Below are positions 1 through 5,783 of a stretch of DNA of 9,986 nt, piece after piece (the stretch's first letter is position 1; the number at the start of each line of letters is the position of its first letter). The position numbers and the translations under genes are program-made. The notes below the pieces were generated by a model. That model was not told the DNA's origin. It did not search any database and worked only from the letters and a program-made list of their open reading frames with translations. Origin of the DNA: Mollicutes bacterium (GTDB lineage: Bacteria; Bacillota_I; Bacilli_A; RF39; UBA660). The stretch spans positions 1-9,986 of the forward strand of contig JAAZHN010000083.1 in assembly GCA_012510695.1 (NCBI GenBank). Reading direction: 5' to 3'.

Positions 1-15
1 ATATTAAACATTCCT

Positions 16-165
16 TTAATCAATTATGACTAAAATGTAATTAATGATTGTTACATTACGGGTTTTACCTGCATCATTTGATCTTGATTTTATAAATATT
101 TTAGAATCATTATCTTTTAATATTATATTTGTTCCTGAAGTTATATTTCTAAATACATTATCACT
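16..165 (-). pseudogene. startless C-terminal gene remnant
   Basis: About 49 codons are open on the minus strand and end in TAA at 16-18. The frame is bounded upstream by an in-frame TAA (166-168) and contains no ATG, GTG or TTG start. Its composition looks coding: a mix of charged and hydrophobic residues with a stretch reading SRSNDAGKTRNVTIINYI near the end. I do not recognise a family. The upstream stop falls inside the 10-bp inverted repeat at 159-180, so the upstream part of the gene has probably been lost. A chance open frame in AT-rich DNA is the alternative. Confidence 0.3.
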
Positions 166-180
166 TTATTTAAAGTGATA
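159..180 (+). terminator. hairpin with T-rich tail, terminator-like
   Basis: Perfect 10-bp arms TATCACTTTA (159-168) and TAAAGTGATA (171-180) enclose only TT, so the two or three innermost pairs would open. On the plus strand a T-rich run (TATTTTTG) follows. No plus-strand gene ending here is visible, so it may serve a gene outside the window or be a relic palindrome. The stem is AT-rich and weak. Confidence 0.3.
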
Positions 181-237
181 TATTTTTGTTGTTTTAATAA
201 GATTGTTATGTAATAATATATATAGAAACAGCCAAGT

Positions 238-267
238 AAAAAGACCATAAGTTAAAATGGTCTTTTT
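238..267 (-). terminator. intrinsic terminator of the Abi-htrA unit (bidirectional)
   Basis: Eight-base arms AAGACCAT (minus strand 264-257) and ATGGTCTT (248-241) enclose an 8-nt loop. The second arm runs into five T on the minus strand (242-238), and the mirror arm runs into seven T on the plus strand. It begins four bases after the htrA stop codon, so it closes that transcription unit and could also stop plus-strand readthrough. Confidence 0.85.
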
Positions 268-1356
268 TTATTTTTCTTCATATAGTTTAACTGGTATATC
301 CATTTCTTTACCGTTTCTATTAATTTTAAATACCGGTGAATCTCCAACTTTATTTTTATATAGATAATACTTTAACGATGGCATTGTTTCAATGACATTA
401 TCATCAATTTTTATTATTACATCGCCAATTTCAAGACCTGCTTTTTTAGCATTTGAACCTTCATTTACCGCACTTATAACAATGCCTGTTCGAAGATTCG
501 GATCTACTTTTATATCACCTGAGTAAAATCTTAATTTGTTGACTTCAAATCCACCAATTCCAAGTGAAGGTCGTACTAACTTTCCGTCTTTTTCAATTAT
601 ATTGGCAAATTCAATCGCGTCTTCAATAGGAATGGCAAAACCCATGCCTTCAACGCCTGTTGCCATTAATTTTGATGATGTTATACCTATTACTTCGCCA
701 TTAGAGTTAGATAGTGGTCCACCACTATTTCCAGAATTTATTGATGCATCTGTTTGGATAACACGCATTATATAATCAGAGCCCCAGAAACTACCTGTTG
801 TATTTACCTCGATCATACGGTCTTTACCCGAAATTATCCCTCTTGTCACAGAACCAGAATAAATATTATTAAGAGGTGCTCCTACAGTAAATACTGTATC
901 ACCTAATCTTACTTTTTCGCTATTACCAATTTCCGCTACTTTTTCTGCATATTTAGCATCAGTTGTTAAAACTGCAACATCATTATATTGATCACTACCT
1001 AAAACCTTCGCATCAACAGTTTCCCCATTGGTTAAAATAATTCTAATTTTGTCACCTTTACTAACAACATGGTAGTTTGTTAATAAAAATGCTTTATCTT
1101 TTGTTTTTTTATAAAAGAATCCTGTTCCAAAACCGATAACTCTTTCTTGAAGATGAACTTCAACGACTACAACAGCATCATATATTTTTTCAACTGAGTC
1201 TGCTATACCTAAATCAGTTACTGTTACTTCTTTTTCTTGTTTATTTATTATTGTTTGGGGTTCTTTTTCTGAAGTAAAGTAAACAATTAAATAAGTGCCT
1301 ATTACTCCTACAAAGAACATTACTATACCAACAATTATTGTTTTTCCTTTTTCCAT
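268..1356 (-). CDS. htrA: membrane-anchored HtrA/DegP-like serine protease with PDZ domain
   Basis: This is a 362-residue trypsin-fold protease of the HtrA family, which degrades or refolds damaged exported proteins outside the membrane. Residues 6-27 form one hydrophobic anchor, followed by a short charged linker. The protease domain spans about 50-255, with the triad His96 (TNYHVV), Asp126 (YNDVAVL) and Ser211 (NSGNSGGPL). A single PDZ domain covers about 263-358, including the segment AKKAGLEIGDVIIKID. One anchor, one protease and one PDZ is the usual Gram-positive layout and the length is normal. AGGAGG lies just before the ATG and overlaps the stop of the upstream Abi-like gene, with 9 bases between the genes, so the two are very likely co-transcribed and translationally coupled. 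A terminator follows directly. That it cleaves is inferred from the complete triad; a specific partner is unknown. Confidence 0.92.
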   Translation of the reverse strand: MEKGKTIIVGIVMFFVGVIGTYLIVYFTSEKEPQTIINKQEKEVTVTDLGIADSVEKIYDAVVVVEVHLQERVIGFGTGFFYKKTKDKAFLLTNYHVVSKGDKIRIILTNGETVDAKVLGSDQYNDVAVLTTDAKYAEKVAEIGNSEKVRLGDTVFTVGAPLNNIYSGSVTRGIISGKDRMIEVNTTGSFWGSDYIMRVIQTDASINSGNSGGPLSNSNGEVIGITSSKLMATGVEGMGFAIPIEDAIEFANIIEKDGKLVRPSLGIGGFEVNKLRFYSGDIKVDPNLRTGIVISAVNEGSNAKKAGLEIGDVIIKIDDNVIETMPSLKYYLYKNKVGDSPVFKINRNGKEMDIPVKLYEEK

Positions 1357-1365
1357 AATTTCCTC

Positions 1366-2298
1366 CTATTCCATATTTAATATATCTTTATAATTAATTG
1401 GAAAACCTATTTTATCAAATACCTTTGAGATAGTAATTGAATTTAATTTTCCAGATAAGATATCTGCTTCATAAGATATTTCTCTAACTAATAATCTAAA
1501 TTCCTCTTCTCTAAGCATCATTTTCATGATTATTATTACAGCAAACAAATCATTTTTACCATAAATATATTCACCATCCATTAAAGGAATATTTAATGCA
1601 TAATGATATTTATTGTCTAAGATTTTTCTTTGAGTACGATGGTCATAAAGAATATCTTCATGTGCACATAGATTTCTAAAGTTTGCTAATATTGGCAAAA
1701 ATATTAGTAAATCATCAACATCTATTCCATATATATCTGCAATTGCTTCTTGATCTTCTTTCTTCATTATTGTGTATAACTCACTGACAATTCCAAATGA
1801 TAAGACTTTTACAACAATCCACAAAGGTATGTATCCATAGTTTGTCATATAGTGAGTTGTCGCGGAGTGTTGTCCACCATTAACTCTTATTTGCCTTTTC
1901 ATTTTCTTAATTAAATCATTTACTTGTCTTTGTCTACTAGGTTCTCTTGTAAAGTTAGATAACCTTAAATAATCTTTTTCTTTAATCCCATATTTTTTTG
2001 ATAATTGATAAGAAAAAATACTTTTAATATTATTCTCAATAATTAATAAGTTTTTAAAAACAATGTTTCTTATTTGGCGATCAAAATTAAACATTGAATA
2101 TAATTCTCTAAATGTGGTTCCCGGTAAAAAAGTCCTATCTTTGGCACTTTTCAAAAATAGATGTCGATAACCACTTATAAAGAAATAGTTTTCTCTTAAT
2201 AGCATGTTTTTAGTATAATCAATGTCTTCAATAATTAAGCCTTTGCCCTTGAGAATATCAATTTGTTCATCAAGGTTCTTAAATATTTTTATTCCCAT
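1366..2298 (-). CDS. Abi_2 (AbiD/AbiF-type) HEPN protein, abortive-infection family
   Basis: This 310-residue protein matches the Abi_2 family, proteins linked to abortive phage infection whose core is a HEPN ribonuclease fold. Visible hallmarks are the N-terminal motif ENYFFISGYRHLF (residues 36-48), the helix PLWIVVKVLSFG (158-169) and RNLCAH (208-213), which fits the HEPN catalytic pattern R-x4-H. The length is typical. I start at the ATG at 2298, 8 bases after GAGGG; the in-frame GTG at 2307 abuts that Shine-Dalgarno and is unlikely. An extended -10 element lies 23 bases upstream. The gene leads a two-gene unit with the HtrA-like protease. Family membership is clear. Activity as an RNase and a role in phage defence are family-based inference, and no antitoxin gene is visible beside it. 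Confidence 0.88.
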   Translation of the reverse strand: MGIKIFKNLDEQIDILKGKGLIIEDIDYTKNMLLRENYFFISGYRHLFLKSAKDRTFLPGTTFRELYSMFNFDRQIRNIVFKNLLIIENNIKSIFSYQLSKKYGIKEKDYLRLSNFTREPSRQRQVNDLIKKMKRQIRVNGGQHSATTHYMTNYGYIPLWIVVKVLSFGIVSELYTIMKKEDQEAIADIYGIDVDDLLIFLPILANFRNLCAHEDILYDHRTQRKILDNKYHYALNIPLMDGEYIYGKNDLFAVIIIMKMMLREEEFRLLVREISYEADILSGKLNSITISKVFDKIGFPINYKDILNME

Positions 2299-2320
2299 GG
2301 CATACACCCTCTACTATAAA

Positions 2321-2326
2321 ATTATA
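2321..2326 (-). promoter_or_regulatory. extended -10 promoter of the Abi-htrA unit
   Basis: TATAAT on the minus strand is preceded by TGA, fitting an extended -10 (TGnTATAAT). No convincing -35 hexamer lies 16-18 bases upstream. The predicted start of transcription is about 10 bases before the Shine-Dalgarno GAGGG. Confidence 0.55.
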
Positions 2327-2370
2327 TCACAGAGCACAGGAAAATAGTACCATGAAATTGGTGATATAAT
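2321..2370. repeat. 10-bp inverted repeat, possible divergent promoters
   Basis: ATTATATCAC (2321-2330) and GTGATATAAT (2361-2370) are perfect inverted copies 30 bases apart. Each arm is an extended -10 element, one reading left into the Abi-like gene and one reading right. No clear gene follows on the right. The arms could instead be an operator for a dimeric regulator. The rest of the gap, to 2570, holds no obvious gene or strong terminator. Confidence 0.5.
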
Positions 2371-2570
2371 AATTATTATTAAGTGAAAAGATTGTGAAAA
2401 TGATATTTATTTCATTTCATATTTTAACATTCTTGAGTTTTTTTATTTTTGTATCTTCAGAATTAAAATGATGATCTTGATTAAGTCTAAATAGTGATAA
2501 TTAACCTTTTTTTTCTAACAAGTAAGTAAATTTAATTAAATTTTCATAAATAACTCCCTAAAATATTAAT

Positions 2571-3669
2571 TTATTTATTGATTCCTAATTTTAAGTATTC
2601 TTCGATTGCTTCATCAATATTGCCATCTAAAAAATCATCAACATTACTCCTTTCATATTTTGTTCGATTATCTTTTATTAATTTAAAGGGTTCTAAAGTA
2701 TATGTTCTTATCTGACTACCGAAGTCAATTTTTAGAGTTTCTCCCTTTATTTTTGCTAATTTTTCTTGTTCTTCTAGTTCTTTTAAATTACTAAGTTTTG
2801 ATATTAATATCTTCATCGCTTGTTCTTTATTTTTTATTTGGCTTCTTTCATTTTGACAAGATACAACTATTTTTGTTGGTAAATGAGTTATTCTTACAGC
2901 CGAATCAGTTGTGTTAACTGATTGACCACCAGCCCCGCCACTGTGAAAGACATCTATTTTTAACTCATTTGGGTTGATTTCTATTTCATTGTTGATTTCT
3001 ATTTCAGGGATAACTGAGACAGACGCAAACGATGTGTGTCTTCTTGAGTTTGAGTCAAAGGGAGAAATTCGAATTAGACGGTGTACACCAATTTCGCTTT
3101 TTAAGTATCCATATGCATATTCTCCTGATATAGAGACTGTAACGCTTTTTATTCCTGCTTCTTCTCCTTTTAACTCATCAATAATTTCGAAATCATAACC
3201 TTTTTTCAAACAATATCTTTGATACATTCTTAAAAGAACAGAAGCCCAATCACATGCTTCAGTACCTCCGGCTCCCGGGTGAATTTCTAATATACAGTTG
3301 TAGGAATCATATTTTCCATTTAACAGTGTTTTGAAACTAAATTTATTAATATGTTCGGTGAGCGTTTTTAATTCGTTGTCAACTAAACTTAACATCTCTT
3401 TATCTATGTCAACTAAATTTAACATCTCTTTTAATGCGTTTACTTGTTCTATATAACTACTTATTTCTTGTATTTCTTTTGATAAACTACTCATTTTCTT
3501 ATTGATTCTATTTGCGTTATTTATATCATCCCAAAAATCACTATGACTAGCTATCGATTCTAAAGTTTTAACTTCTTCCTTTTTGGCATCTACATCAAAG
3601 TGACCTCCATAAGTCATTTAACTTTAATTCATATTCTTCTACTATGTTTTTTAATTCATTTAATTCCAT
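2571..3669 (-). CDS. prfB: peptide chain release factor 2, with +1 programmed frameshift
   Basis: RF2 ends translation at UGA and UAA codons. The gene starts at the ATG at 3669; 24 codons (beginning MELNELKN, ending NDLWRSL) lead to an in-frame TGA at 3597-3595. A +1 shift there joins the rest, giving 24 + 341 = 365 residues, the same length as E. coli RF2. In that numbering the stop-recognition tripeptide SPF is at 202-204 and the peptidyl-tRNA hydrolysis motif GGQ at 247-249. The segment EIHPGAGGTEACDWASVL is a standard class I release factor core. An uncorrected reading would begin at an internal ATG at 3617 and lose the true N-terminus. The N-terminal coiled-coil carries a 10-residue tandem duplication (about 80-99). 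Ribosome binding at the start is weak (GATGG) and the leader looks only about 10 bases long. The gene lies 39 bases after a small membrane protein gene. Confidence 0.95.
3378..3430 (-). repeat. 30-bp tandem duplication inside prfB
   Basis: Two copies of a 23-base block, at 3378-3400 and 3408-3430, differ at one base and are spaced 30 bases apart. They encode KEMLNLVDID followed by KEMLSLVDNE, a 10-residue repeat in the RF2 N-terminal coiled-coil domain. The frame is kept. Confidence 0.8.
3595..3608 (-). promoter_or_regulatory. RF2 autoregulatory +1 frameshift site
   Basis: On the minus strand GGAGG (3608-3604), a 3-base spacer TCA, CTT (3600-3598) and TGA (3597-3595) reproduce the classic prfB recoding signal: an internal Shine-Dalgarno three bases before CUU UGA. 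When RF2 is scarce the ribosome pauses at UGA, slips +1 on CUU, and continues with GAT. RF2 therefore controls its own synthesis. Confidence 0.96.
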
Positions 3670-3685
3670 AATCCATCACATTTAA

Positions 3686-3716
3686 ATTATATCATATTAA
3701 ATATAACATTAATCAA
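3686..3716 (-). promoter_or_regulatory. possible prfB promoter
   Basis: TATAAT (minus strand 3691-3686) and TTGATT (3716-3711) are separated by 19 bases, longer than ideal. Transcription would begin about 10 bases before the prfB ATG. The -35 overlaps the stop codon of the upstream gene. Readthrough from metK is the alternative, as no terminator separates the genes. Confidence 0.4.
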
Positions 3717-4119
3717 TTTTAGAAATTAGCATTTCTAATCTTTTATTTACCGATACATTGAACTTTTTAATTTCAATTGGATTATTGGTTGTTATTTCTT
3801 CATAATTAAATATGATACTCGTTTTTCCTTCTTTTAAAGGAGTGATTTTATACTTTAAAGTCACTTTGCCAACAGGATTATTTTCTTTTACTTCAGAGAT
3901 TTCTTCAATTTTTATTAAACTTTCATTTTCTATTTTATACTTCCACAAATATGGTACTCCGCCGTTTGTAAATAATTCAATCGTTTGACTACCGATTTTG
4001 TATTTAGTCTTTTCACAATTCTCAGAAACACATCTATTTGTGGTTGATAATATATATATTAAAATACCACCAATAACAACTACTACACCTATAATTATAG
4101 TTAATATCTTTTTATTCAT
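3709..4119 (-). CDS. small membrane-anchored protein, chagasin-like fold possible
   Basis: This 136-residue protein has a lysine-led hydrophobic helix at residues 5-24 and an external domain of about 110 residues. Two cysteines (30 and 35) sit just after the membrane segment and could pair. The segment NGGVPYLW (52-59), followed by KYKI and later by VTLKYKITPLKEGKTSIIF, resembles the order of strands and the NPTTGYxW loop of chagasin-type cysteine protease inhibitors (I42). The RPW loop and a clear GxxG loop are missing, so only a related beta-sandwich fold is suggested. AGAGG lies 6 bases before the ATG. The gene follows metK by 37 bases with no terminator and probably shares its riboswitch-controlled transcript. 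It is not a lipoprotein, since no lipobox is seen. Function unknown. Confidence 0.75.
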   Translation of the reverse strand: MNKKILTIIIGVVVVIGGILIYILSTTNRCVSENCEKTKYKIGSQTIELFTNGGVPYLWKYKIENESLIKIEEISEVKENNPVGKVTLKYKITPLKEGKTSIIFNYEEITTNNPIEIKKFNVSVNKRLEMLISKID

Positions 4120-4156
4120 TGTCCACCTCTAAATCTATATTAAAAGTATAACATTG

Positions 4157-5179
4157 TTAATCAATAAAATGCCCAAATTTTGCTTTATCTTCATAACAAA
4201 TGTTTTTTAAACCTAAATCTTTGATAATATTTTTAGGTTTACAATCATTATATAGAGCTTTTTTTGGTTCTATTTCTCCTAAATCTGTTTCTATATTTAT
4301 TGATAAGGGTTCTTCAATACCAATTGCATAAGCAATTTGAACTTCACACCAAGATAGTTGATTATTATCAATTAAAATGTTTTTTGCTATTTCTCTTGCT
4401 TTGTAGGCTCCTGTTCTGTCAACTTTAGTCAAATCTTTACCTGAGAACGCTCCACCTCCGACTTTAGCAAATGATTGATAAGTATCGACAACTATTTTCC
4501 TACCAGTTAGACCGGCATCTCCTTCGAACCCACCAATTTTAAATCTTCCCGTTGGATTAATTAAAAAATTATTAATATTTATGTTATATTTATTGGCTAT
4601 TTTCCCACTAATATCTTTTAATATTTGATCTGTGATTTTTCTTTCTTCTTCCGTATTTTGATAACATATTGTTAATGTTTCTATATATTTTAGTTGGTTG
4701 TTTTCATAAATCCCTGTTAACTGAGCCTTACCATCTGGCAAAAATCTATTATCTTTTTTTCTTAAATCATCATATTCCATACTTAATTCTTGAAGGATGA
4801 CCATTGCAGTTGGTAAAAACTTTTCATTATCTCTTGTAGCATAACCAAACATCATTCCATTATCACCCGCACCACCAACAGAATCATTTGTCCCAAGTGC
4901 AATATCTAAACTTTGTTTACCTAAATTATCTATTATTTCATAATTTGTTGAATAGCCAACACTTTTTAGGACTCTTTTAGTTATTAGTTCAACATCTATA
5001 TTAGCTGATGTAGTTACTTCACCTGTTATAAATATTTTTCCTTTACCACCCATTACCTCGATTCCACAACGAGAGTTTTCATCCTGTCTTAAACATTCAT
5101 CTAAAATTGCGTCACTTATTTGATCACATACCTTATCTGGATGTCCCCTAAAAACTATTTCATTACTATATATTTTCAT
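4157..5179 (-). CDS. metK: S-adenosylmethionine synthetase (compact form)
   Basis: MetK makes S-adenosylmethionine from methionine and ATP in the cytoplasm. Visible signatures include GHPDKVCDQISDAILDE near the N-terminus, TGEVTTSA, GAGDNGMMFGYAT (the ATP-binding hexapeptide region), FLINPTGRFKIGG, GDAGLTGRKIVVDTY, GGGAFSGKD and KVDRTGAY. At 340 residues it is shorter than the common 380-400: the segment before GAGDNG and the C-terminal domain are trimmed, although the terminal FGHF motif is kept. The chosen ATG (5179) has AGGAGG seven bases upstream and gives a normal N-terminus; the in-frame ATG at 5200 abuts the terminator T-run and precedes that Shine-Dalgarno. A SAM-I riboswitch and a good promoter sit directly upstream, so the product of the enzyme represses its own transcript. 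Confidence 0.95.
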   Translation of the reverse strand: MKIYSNEIVFRGHPDKVCDQISDAILDECLRQDENSRCGIEVMGGKGKIFITGEVTTSANIDVELITKRVLKSVGYSTNYEIIDNLGKQSLDIALGTNDSVGGAGDNGMMFGYATRDNEKFLPTAMVILQELSMEYDDLRKKDNRFLPDGKAQLTGIYENNQLKYIETLTICYQNTEEERKITDQILKDISGKIANKYNININNFLINPTGRFKIGGFEGDAGLTGRKIVVDTYQSFAKVGGGAFSGKDLTKVDRTGAYKAREIAKNILIDNNQLSWCEVQIAYAIGIEEPLSINIETDLGEIEPKKALYNDCKPKNIIKDLGLKNICYEDKAKFGHFID

Positions 5180-5200
5180 ATATACCTCCTTCTTTCTCAT

Positions 5201-5242
5201 AAAAAAATACCCAAGATAACTTAGGGTATTAAAAGTTATCTT
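5201..5242 (-). terminator. riboswitch expression platform: antiterminator and intrinsic terminator
   Basis: The terminator is AATACCC (5230-5224) paired with GGGTATT (5212-5206), followed by a T-run ending at 5201. The competing antiterminator is a perfect 10-bp stem of AAGATAACTT (5242-5233) and AAGTTATCTT (5222-5213). Its 5' strand overlaps the 3' strand of aptamer stem P1 (5244-5238). With SAM bound, P1 forms and frees the terminator; without SAM, the antiterminator traps the 5' terminator strand in its 10-nt loop. Confidence 0.88.
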
Positions 5243-5321
5243 ATCATTCTAGCATTACCACCTAACTAAATAGGTTGGTGTGATTTCAACGGGCTAGTCC
5301 CTCAATCACTCTTTATAAGAT
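5238..5321 (-). ncRNA. SAM-I (S-box) riboswitch aptamer
   Basis: On the minus strand P1 is ATCTTAT (5321-5315) with ATAAGAT (5244-5238), followed by the conserved AAGA junction. P2 is GTGATT/AATCAC with tandem GA pairs and a 3-nt bulge forming a kink-turn, capped by GGG-ACTAG-CCC. P3 begins ACC-A-ACC with partner GGT-GGT, keeping the bulged A of the family. The loop CTAG can pair with CTAG after P3, matching the S-box pseudoknot with changed bases. Only four bases (AATG) lie between that strand and P1, so stem P4 seems absent. Position directly before metK, with a terminator between, fits SAM feedback control. Confidence 0.93.
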
Positions 5322-5327
5322 ATGTTA

Positions 5328-5356
5328 ATTATATATTTTGTTTAATATAATTACAA
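5328..5356 (-). promoter_or_regulatory. metK promoter
   Basis: TTGTAA (5356-5351) and TATAAT (5333-5328) are separated by exactly 17 bases. Transcription would begin at about 5321, the first base of riboswitch stem P1. Confidence 0.8.
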
Positions 5357-5379
5357 GTTTGTTTTAATGTTTTTACACT

Positions 5380-5745
5380 TTATTTGTCAAAATAAATATC
5401 ATAACTGTTTTCGTGGTGTTTTTTTATTATATCAAGTATTGCTGTTTCATAGCCTTTTTCAAAGCCAATGAATGAGTAATCACCAACTATTGTGTATGGA
5501 ACAACATTGACATCTTGTTCCATCTTATTAGCTAAATCAGATAGTAATTTGGCATTTCCTTGGTTATACCAAACTTCAAATGAATTAAGAGTGAATAAAT
5601 CATAGTATTTTTCATCTAAACTTTCGAAAAATTCTAACTCTACATCACAATACGGACAACCATCTCCCCAAAAGAAATATATGTTTATCTTATTGTCATC
5701 ATATTTAATATCACTAATTTTTGTGTTTATTTTTAAGTTTTTCAT
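5380..5745 (-). CDS. thioredoxin-like protein with CPYC motif
   Basis: This 121-residue protein has a single thioredoxin-like domain. The strand and active site FFWGDGCPYCD place Cys30 and Cys33 at the helix start, and Val82-Pro83 supplies the cis-proline loop facing the active site. It is a close paralogue of the C-terminal domain of the next gene upstream: both share KINIYFFWGDGCP, SFEVW and a terminal segment ending YDIYF or YDVYF. No signal peptide or membrane segment is seen, so it is predicted to be cytoplasmic, unlike its neighbour. AAAGGAGG precedes the ATG. It is the last gene of the operon, 38 bases after its paralogue, with a possible promoter of its own in the gap. A thiol-disulfide oxidoreductase role is inferred from the CxxC motif; the partner is unknown. 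Confidence 0.85.
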   Translation of the reverse strand: MKNLKINTKISDIKYDDNKINIYFFWGDGCPYCDVELEFFESLDEKYYDLFTLNSFEVWYNQGNAKLLSDLANKMEQDVNVVPYTIVGDYSFIGFEKGYETAILDIIKKHHENSYDIYFDK

Positions 5746-5772
5746 CGGTTTACCTCCTTTATTTATAATTAA

Positions 5773-5778
5773 ATTATA
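5773..5778 (-). promoter_or_regulatory. possible internal promoter of the CPYC thioredoxin-like gene
   Basis: TATAAT on the minus strand lies 27 bases before the ATG, in the 38-base gap after the upstream gene. The -35 position holds only a weak match (TGTATA, 18 bases upstream). It may allow separate expression of the last gene. Confidence 0.35.
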
Positions 5779-5783
5779 GCATT

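Noticed and set aside
536..775. 79-codon plus-strand open frame inside htrA
   Set aside because: Antisense shadow of the protease gene; no ribosome site and no plausible protein features.
2974..3198. 74-codon plus-strand open frame inside prfB
   Set aside because: Antisense shadow of a highly conserved region of release factor 2.
2571..3617. prfB starting at the internal ATG at 3617
   Set aside because: That ATG is an accident of the frameshift region; the true start at 3669 plus the +1 shift gives a normal 365-residue RF2.
4157..5200. Longer metK reading from the ATG at 5200
   Set aside because: The ATG touches the terminator T-run and lies before AGGAGG, which sits correctly for the ATG at 5179.
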